Notes under the pieces: generated by a model
Databases searched by the model: none
Told to the model about the DNA's origin: nothing
Seen by the model: the letters and a program-made list of their open reading frames with translations, nothing else
Source of the DNA: Mytilus edulis
Taxonomy: Eukaryota; Mollusca; Bivalvia; Mytilida; Mytilidae
Direction: 5' to 3'
Length of the DNA stretch: 64,000 nucleotides
Assembly: GCF_963676685.1 (NCBI RefSeq)
Contig: NC_092350.1
Location: 64,039,674-64,103,673 of the forward strand
Translations under genes and position numbers: made by a program
Shown: piece after piece, positions 22,574-34,945 of the stretch
Position numbering within the stretch: the first letter of the stretch is position 1
How the letters are laid out: each line of letters begins with the position of its first letter

Positions 22574-22954
22574 GCATGGGCTAATAATGAAGTAAACATA
22601 AACATGAACTTAAATGTTGATAATATCAATTTATCAAATACAGCAATATGTGTAGATACCCTCACACTTTTGCAATGGAAAATCAAACAAACTATGGTAC
22701 ACAAGTATTTACAATGTTATCAATAAGATAACTTTTACACATATTGCTGTATTTGATAGATTGATATTATCAACATTTAAGGTCATAGTTTGAGGTCTTG
22801 ATTATATCGTGACAGCCACAACTGTTGTACATTATGTAATTGGTCTACTGTTTCCTCAAAACAATAACATTAAAGAGATATGTCATCAAAATATTTGCAG
22901 AGGCGAAATTAATACTTAAACATGTATATGTTTACTTCATTATTAGCCCATGCT
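22574..22954. mobile_element. Interrupted fold-back MITE
   Basis: The left arm (22574-22657) reads from CATGGGCTAATAATGAAG to AAATACAGCAATATGTGTA. The right arm carries the inverse of its inner half at 22734-22785 and of its outer half at 22920-22954, separated by about 135 bp of unrelated sequence. The two halves were therefore contiguous before an insertion or rearrangement. Confidence 0.6.
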
Positions 22955-23224
22955 TCGTGTTGAAGGCCGCTTTAATACGGTATCTTATTAACTTCAATTT
23001 GAATACAATATCTCATAAAATATACAAAATAGCGTACACAACTTAATCAATCCGATATTTTATAAAATTGATTAGCTACATGTATCTAGAAATTGAAAAA
23101 TATGAAAAGGGCTTGCCATGTGACGTCATTGTACATGGTGTTAACAACACAAACTCATATACAAAAAAAGCGCTACAATGCCATTTCGATAAGTACCTAA
23201 AAGATACCTGAGGTTAATTAAAAT

Positions 23225-23555
23225 ACATAGATCAAAAATAGACTGACAACGCCATGTCCTAAAAAAATACAAACATACATATAATAGTTCACACGACACA
23301 ACATAGAACATTAAAGCCTAAGCAACACAAACCCCTTCAAAAATGAAAATATTTTCAAATTCTTCGGAAGTGTAAGCAGATCCTGCTCCACATATATGTC
23401 ACCCGTCGTTTGAAATAGTCTAATTCGGTAGGTCACGAAAAAAGGAACAGGATTGAAAGTACGACAAGGAAGGTATCTGATATCATCCAAAACTAATATG
23501 TCATAATGGTAAATCAGCTCGTGATGGCTTCCGTAAGATTGAAGAATACATGTAC
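23225..23555 (-). pseudogene. 3' end of a decayed RT element
   Basis: Minus-strand translation gives Y-G-S-H-H-E-L-I-Y-H-Y, V-T-Y-R-I-R-L-F and Q-D-L-L-T-L-P, parallel to the C-terminus of the better RT copy at 50700-51740 (H-E-L-V-D-R-Y-G and N-L-L-T-L-P-E-H). The GGCGTTGTCAGT-type tail follows. No catalytic region remains. Confidence 0.55.
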
Positions 23556-23639
23556 AGGATAATGAAAAAAAAAGAAACTGTTATTACACAAACCTCAACT
23601 CGTATCCAGACTCAGCCAATAATGTCACAATAAAAAGCA

Positions 23640-24665
23640 ACTTTAAACTTATTTATAAACAAATAAAGGGGTTGTTATGAAGTATAACGTTCTAAATATT
23701 AACATATTTTAGTATGTTCTATTATCGCTAACACAAGTCACGTTATAAAACGGTAGGTTATGTAAGGTCAATCTATTGTACCTAAAATATGTCCTAGTAA
23801 ATGCATAGGTCATTGGTCCAACAACAGGGATGCAAGGATATACGTGTTATATATTATCATTTTATCCCATGCATTTTATCGATTTCTCGCCACCACTATT
23901 TGGTCACAGTTTGAACATTGTCCGTTTTGTAAAAGAAGTTTGTTAACTACATGATCAAAATTAAGTTTGTTAAAATTTTAAAACCTAGTAAAAGTAATAA
24001 TTATTAACAGTGTCAATTTTTTCATTATATGAAATTTAATAAATAATTCATGATTTTTTTTTATTAGTAAGATTTCTTTGTAAAATAAAAATATTTGTTG
24101 ATAATTTTACTGTATAAATATATCTATAAATTAGATCTAAAGCATTTTTGATATGTTCGGCATTATAACATCTTGGTCGAGACATTAATTTAATGACAGT
24201 CTTATATTTTGAAAAAAAATAATCAATGCTTTTTATGATAACTTGATGGTTTGCGTTATTTCCTTGACATTACATATATTGTGTAAAGCAATATTTTAAG
24301 ACTTACCTTGTATTTATTTTTTTAAGATGATTTGAAGTCAGTATATTTGTAGCTAATCCAAGTGAAGTAGACGTCAGTGGTTATACTACGTGTCGTAAAC
24401 TTACAACCCTCGTTTTCATATGTTACAGTGCTATCTCACATGTGTAGTAATGTCAGTGGTATGATTCGGGTATCATACCTGGTATTTACATCGGACGTTC
24501 TGATATTTAACCTTCACACACTTGACTATGCTATATGTTCTCATAAAAAACAACGATAATATACTATGTTCACCTTTCAACGGCGTTGTTTCACATATAG
24601 TGCGTTCCCTATATAACATTTAATCACATATTTGTAATTATATAATATTCAACCAAAATATATAA
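23640..24665. other. No gene seen
   Basis: AT-rich sequence without notable inverted repeats or protein-like frames. Confidence 0.45.
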
Positions 24666-24669
24666 TATA

Positions 24670-25545
24670 TATATGTTCTGAACCATATGAGTATTTGGAG
24701 CATACGCGTATGGTCGGACCATATGAGTATTATACTCGTTTGGTTATTAACGGGTCGGATCATATGATTATTTGAACCATATAGGTATTTTTTTCCAAAA
24801 TGCAATAGAAACGTTTCAATAAGACAATAATCTTTTACTTAAAAAGAAATGATGAAAACATAAAATGTATTGCTTTCACAATGCAAAGGCTACATAAACA
24901 TTAACTATAAATGTCACAGTTGATCTTAGATTTCATCGCTAATTGTATTCTTGCATGTAAGGTAAGAATGACATTTACTTCCACAAGATACCGAAGCTTT
25001 TCTGCATTTGCACGTTTTGATTGTGCACGAACCTTTTCAGTGGTCTCGTGCCATTCCGATGAGTCTACGGTGTTTTTAAGAAGCTCTAAATCGCCACTAT
25101 CGAAATATGACTGTAGTACACTATATTTACAGATCAAAATAAATGAATTATGGTCCTTGTCGGTAATGTCATCTTCTTTACACAATGAACGTGGTAAATC
25201 ACTAGACCCGGTATACGTAAAGTAACAAAACTTCCTTTTATAATATTTGCATATTATGTTTTTGACATCTTATTGTACTTCAAATAGTAGGTAACACTAA
25301 ATGTGTGAAACTGCTTATTTTTATTTAGTTAATCTTTCTTATTATTGAAATGTAATAGAATGACATTTATAATGACGTAACAACTAGAAGGGTCATACCT
25401 GATGAAAAGTTTAAAAGTATTTAAAGTATACGTGTTGATTACCCCGACCATACGCGTACGGTCGGACCATATGAGTTTATAACCATATGGTCATGACCAT
25501 ACGCGTATGGTACAAATACTCGTATGGTCCGGAACATATACACAA
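24670..25545. mobile_element. Candidate ~0.88-kb element with palindrome-rich inverted ends
   Basis: The left end (24670-24790) and right end (25440-25545) are inverted relatives. Left: ATATGTTCTGAACCATATGA, then GTATTTGGAGCATACGCGTA. Right, inverted: ATATGTTCCGGACCATACGA, then GTATTTGTACCATACGCGTA. Each end contains several copies of the self-complementary CCATACGCGTATGG / CCATATGG motif. A minus-strand ORF lies between them. The family is unknown to me. Confidence 0.6.
24901..25272 (-). CDS. Unidentified ORF inside the palindrome-ended element
   Basis: An open frame of about 120 codons running to TAA at 24903-24901. It has a well-mixed, charged composition (for example S-D-L-P-R-S-L-C-K-E-D-D, L-Q-S-Y-F-D-S-G-D-L-E-L-L, and K-V-R-A-Q-S-K-R-A-N-A-E-K-L-R-Y), unlike most AT-driven frames here. 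The C-terminal third looks helical and basic. There is no ATG near the start, so the 5' end may be an exon boundary or lost. I do not recognise a domain. It may be the element's own protein or a captured exon. The plus-strand frame over the same bases is its shadow. Confidence 0.4.
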
Positions 25546-26090
25546 TTCAAAAATAACAAAATATATTTAACAAACAAATGTATATCGGAATTGAAAACAA
25601 CATAATAAAAAAAATAGATATTTATATGACCGGAAGAAAAGTGACATTGTGAACTATTACCATAATTCAAAAATACAGGTATTGTGTCTACTCTCCTCAG
25701 CGCATATGACTTTTTAATCAACAGAACAGTAAACATCGAATGACTAATATTATAAAGAACTAAATGTAATTTCTTTTTTTCAGATAATTTTAAAAATCCT
25801 GGACAAAGAAAATAAAATTATCATTCTCTATCTGTTTTCGCACAGATTTATTAATTGTACATATTAGAAAAAGTGTGTTTCATCTTCAACCTCATTAATA
25901 TGACAATTTTCACTAATCATATTTCATTTTTGAATTCTTTTATAGCTACCCCTTTTTTTCACAGCAATTGTCACTTACACTAATTTTACATACAATTTTA
26001 GTTTTCAAAATATTTTTTAGGAATGTACATGTATTTGTCTAATTCATATTTTGACTTAACTTCATTGAAATACTTTACCTTACACATATT
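25546..26090. other. No gene seen
   Basis: Very AT-rich sequence with no supportable feature before the tRNA-related repeat. Confidence 0.4.
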
Positions 26091-26094
26091 TATT

Positions 26095-26432
26095 TTTAGT
26101 GGATTGGGAAACAAGTTTTTGCAACTTTAATTAATCCCTTCCACTTTGTGGGTGCAAGTGCTGCCTTGTAGCGGCACTTGAGTGCTCTTTTTCGAAAATC
26201 TACAAGGATGTATTTTAAGTGCAAGATATATGGCTCATTCTTAACACGGGTCAGCCATTTATATCGCCCCCTAGCGAAGGACTATCATCGTATTTCGAGA
26301 CCATACTCGTAAATGGAGCAAAGGGAGAGCCGAAAATTCATCCCTGAAATGTTCTCACCGGAACGAGTACTGCACCAGGAATATTTGTGTTAGTAGTCCG
26401 ATTAGCTAACCATTACACACCACGGCTCTCTT
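26095..26432 (-). mobile_element. Repeat C, tRNA-related SINE-like element
   Basis: On the minus strand it begins GAGAGCCGTGGTGTGTAATGG then TTAGC, which looks like the 5' half of a tRNA with an A box. It then runs through a body with CAAGTGCCGCTACAAGGCAG (inverse orientation at 26160-26185). The cloverleaf is degraded, so it is not a tRNA gene. A second copy lacking the tRNA-like head is at 30528-30785. Confidence 0.55.
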
Positions 26433-26655
26433 AATACTGTAATTTAAGAGAATGTTATTGATGGTATATTAAAATAAAGAATAAAAAGTTACATAAGATA
26501 AATCGAAAAAAACATGCATGACATTGACTATTTAATTAATATATTCCAATTAAAGAAAAGATGTTAAAAGTGATTGACATTAAACTGACAATTTTGTCAA
26601 TTACTAATCGAGAGCATAAGAGAAAGGACTAAGTACTAAAACCTTGCTTAATTAT

Positions 26656-27760
26656 AAAAAAGAAGATGTGTTATAATTGCCAATGAGACAACTCTCCACA
26701 AGAGCCCAAATGACACAGAAATAAACAACAATAGGTCACAATACGGCCTTCAACAATTGGCAAATCCCATACCGCATAGTCGGCTATAAAAGGTCTGAAA
26801 TGTAAAACAATTCAAACGAGAAAACTAACAGCCTGGGGCCTGGTTTTCGAAAGTATCTTATGACTAAGAGATGTCTTATGATGGTCTTAGGACATGTCAT
26901 AGTCGTAAGATATGTTTTCGAAAGTGTCCCAAGCTACGATTTGTCATAACTTTTGTCGTAAACTTAAGACCCCTCGCGACATGACTTATGATGGTATTAT
27001 GATTGTGAACTAAAAGTTTAATTACTTTTCATGTATTATTTCATGTTTATTGCAATAAAAATATTTGTAGTGTTTCTCAGTTGGCTAGATAGTAAAGATT
27101 TTATTTTTCTCAACTACGTGAATTAAAATTCATACGATTTGGAATTCTTTTCTAACTCATGGTTTTGTATAAGAAATATACATATTATTTTGTTCCTAGT
27201 ATATTTAATAGTACTACATTAACGTATGTGCACGGGCATTTCGTTAAGCGGGTACTCGATGCACCAAATCTAAAAAGTATTCACAGTTAAATAACAATGC
27301 ATGTATGATAATACACGAAAGCGAAGTTCAAGATTTATTATATATTACATACTAAATTTAAACAAATTATTAACTCATATTTCAATTCCTTTTTGTAAAA
27401 AATTTCATGTTCATTATAATGAAAAATATAAAATATTCGTAAATATTAAGTATGATTATGATTAATATGTTCATACTTTTCATTTTCATTTTTATATTTA
27501 TCACTTTTTAATAATTATTTGAAATAATGTTACTTATGACAGTCATAAGAGCATCATAGCAATGACTCTCATAAGACAGTTTTGATTTACATCCTATGAC
27601 ATATCATATGATAGTCATAAGATGATCATAAACTATGTCCTAAGATATATCTTATGACATATCTTATGATACTTTCGAAAACCAGGCCCCAGATTTATGT
27701 ACAATTACATGTCAATAGTTGTCATTTATCCATGTGTTGAGAAAATGAAGGGACTGCTTT
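26656..27760 (+). repeat. Repeat A interrupted by a MITE
   Basis: AAGATGTGTTATAATTGCC, then GAGACAACTCTCCACAAGAG, GGCCTTCAACAATTGG and CATAGTCGGCTATAAAAGG, up to AAAACTAACAGCCTG. The copy is split by the MITE at 26833-27692 and appears to resume with GATTTATGTACAA afterwards. Confidence 0.7.
26833..27692. mobile_element. MITE with GGGGCCTGGTTTTCGAAAG inverted ends
   Basis: An 860-bp element. The left end reads CTGGGGCCTGG then TTTTCGAAAGTATC; the right end is its reverse complement. CTTATGAC/GTCATAAG repeats continue inward on both sides. No protein. Divergent relatives probably occupy 28130-28300 and 28610-29620 (CCTGGGCCTGTTTATCGAAA with CTTAGGAC motifs). Confidence 0.8.
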
Positions 27761-28129
27761 CATTTTCCAATATCTTAAGTTCTTAAAAATTTATCATTGT
27801 TTATTAAGAAATTAGTTAAAATATTGTAACTGATACGATTATATGTGAACATTGTTTTGTAGTAACCATAATAATGACTATGTATTTTGCCTCTTGTTGC
27901 ACATGTAGATATGTATCCAAATAAAGTCTATTGTTATTATTGTTGTTATTGTTGTCAATTAACAAGCTTGAAGATACTATCCATTTTCTTACAGATCAGT
28001 TTTTTGTATTTTGTCTTTTTTGTTAGTTGTATTTGTTCATAATTATGATGATCGAATTAGTCACTATTTCCAACTCATTTATAGTCCTTGTTTGTTGTTG
28101 TTTTTTTTAATCTTTTATGCTAATTATTC

Positions 28130-29620
28130 AGGGTTTGTGTTCGCGAAAGTATCCGTAGATTCGTCCTAAGTCATATATACATGTAAGACCAAGTTTAGGA
28201 TGGACTAAGGATTATCTTAGGACACTCTTAAGTTGTATCTCGAAGTTGTTGCAGACGCATCTTATGGAAGGACGTCCTGAACATATCCTAAGTGCGAAAT
28301 TTTAAATAGTATATATATAGTAATTTTTTTAAAACATTTATTAAGACGAAACCAATAAATGAAATTGTTTCGGAAAGTTATAATGATGTATTTAATTAAA
28401 TGCATGATTTCAAATGTTAATTCAAATGCCATCGTATCGTGAAACACGAAGTTCAAAGTTTAAAATCATGCACAGTTTCTTTATATACCGATGGTGCGTT
28501 TCATTTCGTGGTCATCTTCACGTAAAATAATGAGCAAAAATCACGAACACGCACAGTAACATGTTTGCCGTTGCCACTATCGTAAATGCCAGTCCAAAGA
28601 TAAAGAGCCTGGGCCTGTTTATCGAAACTGTCTTAAGATCGGTCCTAAAAATTTCCTGGGACAGGAGTTAGAATAAAGATAAGACCGACTTACGACACGT
28701 CTCAGCATGCACATCGAAGCTGTCTTAGGATTATCTTAGCTATGATGTCCTAACCGCTGTCCTAAGTATGGCGTAAAACAAAATAGCAAATGAAAAATGA
28801 AAAAAAATAAATATTGTATCAAATTTAACCAATTATTATAGAAAAAGATCAATAATTGTAAAAATCATTATTACTTTAAAATTAAAGGTAATAAATAAAA
28901 ACTCTCTATGAAACAAATCATAAGACAGCATATTTTTATTTCAGAATTGAACTTATTGTAAATAGTTAAAATTAAATATGTAATCGGTGAAATCACAATA
29001 TGCATTGAGTGAGATGAATTCTAAGTGTCACGGTTTCATACTTAAAAGTCCAAAAGCAAATTTCGTGCATCTTTCATGTATAAATATTGAGTACTTCAAC
29101 TATTTTATTACGTGTGTATATGAGCAAGAGACGAATTTCGAAATTTTCCAATGTACAGACTCTCTTGGGCGACATGAAACTTTTTTTTGGGTTAATTGTC
29201 AAATGTTGTAACCAATAGAGTTCAGCAAAGAGGGATTGGGATCTAATATGCAGCATGTAAGGGAGCTACCATTTGACTTTTTATGGGGCGAGATGAAATT
29301 TAAAAAAGCCACGACAGGAGTTTGGAATAAAAAAAAAACTTGATGAGCAACTTTGCCAAAAAAAAAAGGGTGGATGACAATTTATGTAAAATAAAGTCAG
29401 GATAAAAAAAAAAAAAAAAAGGCAGGACCGAATAGGGACAATAAAATAAAAAGAAAGGACAGTGAATACAACCAAAAAAAAAAAAGCATGGCATTATTTT
29501 TCATCCTAGAATCCCCCCTCCCCCGCGTCATACAAATGAAATGGAACCAATACAGGCCATATTTGTTGATGAAATAAGTATCCTAAATATATCTTAAAGT
29601 TAGGACTATCCTAATCTATT
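28130..29620. mobile_element. Degenerate relatives of the TCGAAA MITE family
   Basis: 28135-28290 has GTTCGCGAAAGTATCC, GTCCTAAG and GGACTAAGGAT motifs. 28612-28775 begins GGGCCTGTTTATCGAAACTG and has many CTTAGGAC-type words. 29575-29620 (ATCCTAAATATATCTTAAAG) could be its far end. The interior holds homopolymer A tracts (29328-29490) that generate false Phe-rich frames. Boundaries are uncertain. Confidence 0.4.
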
Positions 29621-29644
29621 CATTTTTTTTTATATAAATAAGGC

Positions 29645-29950
29645 CGTTAGTTTTTTCGTTTGAATTGTTTTACATTGTCATATCGAGGCCTTTTATAATT
29701 GTGGATGCATATTATATTTGTTATTCGTTCTATATTTTGTAAATAAATCAACCCGTTACTATAAAAAAAAAGAGGATGTGGTATGATTACTAATGAGACA
29801 ATTCTACAAAATAGACCATATAAAACAGAAATTAGCAGCTATAGAACACCGTACGGCCTTCAACAATGCGAAAAGCCCATACAGCATAGTCAGCTATAAA
29901 AGACCCAGATTTCGCAAATGTAAAACAATTCACACGAGAAAACTGACGGT
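29645..29950. repeat. Two repeat-A fragments
   Basis: 29645-29695 is a minus-strand end (GTTTGAATTGTTTTACATTG, CCTTTTATAATTG). 29772-29948 is a plus-strand copy (GAGGATGTGGTATGATTACT, TACGGCCTTCAACAATGCG, CATAGTCAGCTATAAAAG). Confidence 0.65.
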
Positions 29951-30527
29951 AATAAAATATATATTTTATGAAGAATGCTTTGTAATAAACATATATACAA
30001 CATTTGAAACATTTCAGTTATTAGTACCATTTTGCTTAGTTCAGTAACCATCCAGAAAATGTTGTTTAACCGTTTGAATTACTGTCCATATAACCCGACC
30101 CCTCGTGGGAAGAGTGTATACGAACGCAAGTGCAACAACGGTAACGCTAACTGTACCATCGGTATTTATGTTGCAAAGGTAAAAGGATCCATACACGGAA
30201 TTATTAATCATTAACTCAGTTGAATGTCTTGCAGAATACAATCTAACGAATCACACAAAAACGTAAATCCCAGTTTTTGGACAGGTAAACACGCCTGTAT
30301 GACTGCTACATGTATATCCACTTCCTATGTTGTTTTTGCTACATCAAATACCAGTCGACGACCAACTTTCGTGTTCCTTAATATTTTTGATATGAAGGCG
30401 TAAAATGCAATTACTGTCGATTCGGGAGTTTATTTTTTTTTTACTGTTTTTACCAAGGTAATTTACAGTTACATCATACTGACCTGAAATTGTTTCAAAA
30501 TTTTCTTAGTTAAAACATATTTATTTA

Positions 30528-30785
30528 TAGTGTATTGGGAAACAAGTTTAGCAACTTATATTAATCCCTTTCCACCTTGCGGGTGCGAATGCTGCCTTGT
30601 AGCGGCATTAGCCTGCTTATTTTCGAAATGTACAAGGGTGTCTTTTACGTGCATGCTATATGACTCTCTCTTAACACGGTTCAGCCATTTATCGTCCCAT
30701 TCCGTTGGACTATCATAGTTTCCTGAAGACCATATTCGCCAATGGTGTCAAGGGGGAGACGAAAATTCAGTCCCTGAAATTGTCT
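30528..30785 (-). mobile_element. Second copy of repeat C, tRNA-like head missing
   Basis: Matches 26095-26350 closely (GGGAAACAAGTTTAGCAAC, CTGCCTTGTAGCGGCATTAG, TCTTAACACGGTTCAGCC) and stops at CTGAAATTGTCTTAG, before the region that resembles a tRNA. Confidence 0.6.
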
Positions 30786-30904
30786 TAGTTTGATGCACTG
30801 AAACAATACAGATGAATTTAGAAAATAATGTTTTTTTCTGGTTCTATGAGTGCATCGGTTTCGTCACTTACGACTTCCATGTAAAAATAATCAAATATCT
30901 ATAG

Positions 30905-31050
30905 AAAAATTGAGAATGGAAACGGAGAAAGTGTCAAAGAGATAACAACCCGACTTAAGATATAAAAGAAGTAACAAAGACTACCAATTTGTCTTCAACA
31001 CAGCAGGAAAACCCGCCTAGGAAGCGGGCTTTAGCTAGCCCACAAATAAT
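30905..31050 (+). repeat. Fragment of repeat B with a hairpin
   Basis: TTGAGAATGGAAACGGAGAA, GTCAAAGAGATAACAACCCG, then AACCCGCCTAGGAAGCGGGC, which can form a short GC stem. Confidence 0.5.
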
Positions 31051-31780
31051 ATAAAGCTTTATGACGCTTAAACTTTTTTTTTTGTATTTTCATTCGGATC
31101 TGTCGTTGTACTCGCGTAATATAACTATTGCAGTTGGATACGCTATAAAATGACACATATGGGTACATTTGTTTGTAGGAAAGGTTGTACCGTAGTGATA
31201 TAACAGCACAACATAAGATGCACTCAAAAGATCGGTACGAAGGATAAAAAACAATTACTAGTAATATAATATCAATAGAAACAAAGCATCAAACTGTCTG
31301 GCAGCAACTGAAAGCTGGTGAAAGCTACTGAAAGTCAGTTTCAAGCTTAAGCCAATTACAACTAATAAATAATTAAATAGCTAGTTTTTTTTTTAGCTAA
31401 AATCACCCCTTACATGCTACAATTCAAATGCCAAACTGCCAAATATTTTGATTAGATCGTAATTAATTTGACAAGCAGGATGGCTGGATAACAATAGCAC
31501 TCAATTTGCCAGTTCTATTAGACTATAGCTAAATGTAGTTACTTATCGTCTGTTGATCGACAAGAACTCATTGCGTCTGCATAGGTTACCATATAAAGGA
31601 CCACAGTCATGGGACAGCCTGTTTTATGACTTTGTTTATATGAATAATATTGTGTGTTTTGCGGGTTGATGCTAGGCAATTTGATACAGAGAAAACAAAA
31701 ATCGGTTTAGTCAATTTCAAGCTGTGAAATGTATTATTTCATTAAAAATAGCCTGAAAATTCCTGTAATTCTTTTCACTG
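31050..31780. other. No gene seen
   Basis: AT-rich sequence with no supportable gene or repeat boundary. Confidence 0.4.
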
Positions 31781-31784
31781 GATT

Positions 31785-32850
31785 TGAAACATCAATTAAT
31801 GATATATATAAAGGCAACAGTAGTATACCGCTGTTCAAACTCATAAATCCATGGACAAAAAAAAAACAAAATCGGGGTAACAAACTAAAAATGAGGGAAA
31901 CGCATAAATATTAGAGGAGAACAACGACACAACACTACAATGTAACTAACACACACAGAAACGGACCAAGCATCAGACAAAATCCCACGAGAATAAGAAA
32001 TATAACATCAAAACCAAATACATGAATTTGGGATAGACAAGTACCGTGACACGTCTTATCGCAATGTCAATTTACACTAAAAAAATAAGAGAAAACAAAC
32101 GACGCAACGTTGTAACACACACAGATACGAACTATAATATAACAATGGCCATATTCCTGACTTGGTACAGGACATTTTTAAAGGAAAAAATGGTGGTTTT
32201 GTGGCATGCCAAACCTCGCACTTTAATGGCAATGGTAAATATAACATAGAAATGACAACATAATAATACAGAACTACAATACAAATAAATAGGAAAACGT
32301 ATTAGACAAAGAAACACATGATTAATGAATAACAAAAAGCATCAGGTTTAAAATTTAATACGCCAAAAACGCACCTCGTCCACACAAGACTCACCAGTGA
32401 CGCCCAGATATAAAAGATCCAAAGCGAAAAAAAGTACAGAGTTGTACAGCACTGAAGATCAAAAGTTGAAAAAGGTTGTGTCAAATACGGCTAAGTTTTT
32501 ATGCTTGGGATAAGAACATCCTTATTATTTAGAACAATTAATGCTATTGCAAACAGTAAATTTTATCAAATGAATATAACAGATATACATAATGAAACTG
32601 AACTATTAACTCATTACATAAAACAAACACGAATACATAATGAATGACCAACACAGAATAGACACACCTGACTCAGTCCAGGCCTAACGCAGTAAATTAT
32701 GAAAATGACGTCACATACGATGGTGAAAAGGCTTTAAAATTTCGTCACATACGATGGTGAAAAGGCATTAAAAATTACGTCACATTTGAATATATGAAAT
32801 TTCTGAAACAGCAGAAAAATTACGTCACATATGAAAAACTATATCTCAAA
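31785..32850 (+). repeat. Repeat E, long (~1 kb) mussel dispersed repeat
   Basis: Starts AAAGGCAACAGTAGTATACC. Characteristic blocks are ATCGGGGTAACAAACTAAAA, GAACAACGACACAACACTAC, CTTGGTACAGGACATTTTTA, AAGACTCACCAGTGACGCCC and GACTCAGTCCAGGCCTAA. It ends with three short tandem copies of ACGTCACATACGATGG-like units (32705-32850). Fragments occur at 21385, 33085, 38215, 38550, 42900, 43130 and 44240. No long open frame, so probably a non-autonomous element. Confidence 0.65.
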
Positions 32851-33191
32851 AGTAAGATAGAATTAGGATTGATTAAAGATTAAAATAGAACTAAATACTG
32901 ATATTGCATTTAAACACAATGCATATTGCAATACTTATTAATAACAATTAACTATAATATATATATGTGCAGTTTGTTATGAATCCAACTTCAAACGTAA
33001 ATTATCGTAGATTATATGTTGACCAAAATTAAATCTAATAAATGACGGCGGTGATTAATTTTTGTTTCCATAACACATAAATATAATAGAAAAGACGTCA
33101 ACACATTTGACAAAATCCGATGAGAATTACAAATATAACATTAAACATTTAAACTAAATATAGAGTGCCAAAAATGCAGGCTGGTGAATCA

Positions 33192-34945
33192 ACCAGACTC
33201 AAGCTAGTCAACAATAAGCAAGCGAACAATAAGATGGATCGAGCTAGCGAACAATAAAAAAAACGCACCAATATGATCATGCCTGAAAAGCGAAGACTTG
33301 CAATAACCCGAAACGTCCTTTTAAATCTGATGACAATAATTTCCGATAGGAAGACGATATGCAACTCCATTGTAACACAGACAATGTTTATTTGTCATTC
33401 GTGTGTTTAATATAAATAAAATGAAGCCGGGCTTCTAAAATTCCTATTAGCTAAGCCTTTCTCTTTTTAGTGTTCCCTGTTTATTTAGAGTTGGGATTGT
33501 CAAGTAATGAAACCATTAATAACAACCGTTCACACTAAACTAGTATAATGATACAATTAAATCTTTTTGTTTATATATGCATTTAAAAAAAAAAAAAAAA
33601 CCAGCTGACTTTGTAACGACAAGCATGTTTTCGTTATTTTTACAGTAGAAAAAAAAGCTGATAACAACATTAATTTTACGCAGTTTTCTTTGTCAAAGAA
33701 CTAGTTCATTTTTCTTATTATTTAAATGTAGGTCGTCATTCTGGTAATTTATTTAGTAAACTGTATTTTGATAGGAAGAGTGATGAATGTAAGAGTGACA
33801 CACAAATACCCCGACCCCAACTTTGGACCTAAAAAAAATTCCGTAACTTTACCCACCTGGATCTTTTGGTCCAGGCAACCTTAAGCAATTTCATATCGAG
33901 TGTACCTAGTGTGGACAAAAGCTTTGCCGTAGGGACTTTGCTATGAATTTAAAGTAGGAAGGTGGTAGGGTCACCCGACCCAAACTTTGGACCTAAAAAA
34001 AGTTCCGTAACTCTACCCACCTTGGTTTTTGGGTCCAGGCAACCTTAGTCAATTGCCTATCGAGAGTACCTAGTGTGGACACAAGTTTTGCCGTAGGGAC
34101 TTTGCTACGAATTAAAGTAGGGAGTTGGTAGGGTTACCCGATCCCATCTTTGGACCTAAAAAAAAAGTTCTGTAATTTTACCCACCTATGTCTTTGGGTC
34201 CGGGCAACCGTAGGCAATTGCCTATTGAATGTACCTAGTGTGGACAAACACTTTGCCGTAGAGACTTTGCTATGAATTAAAGTAGGGAGGTGATACCCGA
34301 CTCCAACTTTGGACCTCAAAAAAAAGTTTTTACGGATTATGGTTAGTTATTTTACATAGGCTTGTCAAATTGTTTTACTATTCTATATGTGTTTTACTCT
34401 TATACTAATCACTCTTTATATCGAAACGTAATAAATAAATTACAAGAGTGACTTTTTACTTTAGAATAATTGGATGACCTAGCTACTTTTTGACAAAAAG
34501 TACATATAATGGTTATCAGCTTTTATTCATTTCTTTCCAATCGTATATATAAGCTTGAAGATCTAATTGTATCGCTACACTAGTTTAGTTGGACCTGTTG
34601 TTATCAATTGTTATCATTATTATAAAGACAATAAACAAATATCTAATCAGAGAGAAAATAGAAAGGGTTAGCTAAAAAGAATTTTAGATACACATTTTTT
34701 TATAAAGTTGTATTAAATACAGTAATAAATAATTAACTTTGTCTGTGACAAAATGGAAATGCATCCATCTTTCTACTGCAGATTATTTGACATCAGAATT
34801 ATAAGTACGTGTTGTGTTATTGCAAGTCTTCGGTTTTTAGGTATGCTCAGTTTAGCGCGTTTTTCTTATTGTTCGCTGGCTTATTGTTCGCTAGCCTGAT
34901 GCATCTTATTGCTCGATAGCTTATTGTTCGCCAGCTTGAATCTGG
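33192..34945. mobile_element. Inverted-repeat element carrying a 164-bp satellite
   Basis: The left end (33192-33318) and right end (34812-34945) are inverted copies. Both have a CCAGA-TCAAGCT start, several GCGAACAATAAG motifs, and GAAGACTTGCAATAAC at the inner edge. Tandem repeats lie inside. No transposase. Confidence 0.65.
33803..34335 (+). repeat. Tandem repeat, ~164-bp unit, about 3.2 copies
   Basis: AACTTTGGACCTAAAAAAA recurs at about 33819, 33983, 34147 and 34305, with shared TACCTAGTGTGGACA and TTTGCCGTAGGGACTTTGCT segments in each unit. The start codons scattered in it give no real frame. Confidence 0.85.

Noticed and set aside
24911..25225. 104-codon plus-strand frame
   Set aside because: Shadow of the minus-strand ORF at 24901-25272, whose charged composition is more protein-like; still uncertain which strand is real.
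26380..26432. Possible tRNA gene
   Set aside because: Only an A-box-like 5' half is present; anticodon arm and B box are degraded, and the rest is a dispersed repeat.
29281..29494. Phenylalanine-rich minus-strand frames
   Set aside because: Produced by A homopolymers inside a degenerate repeat.
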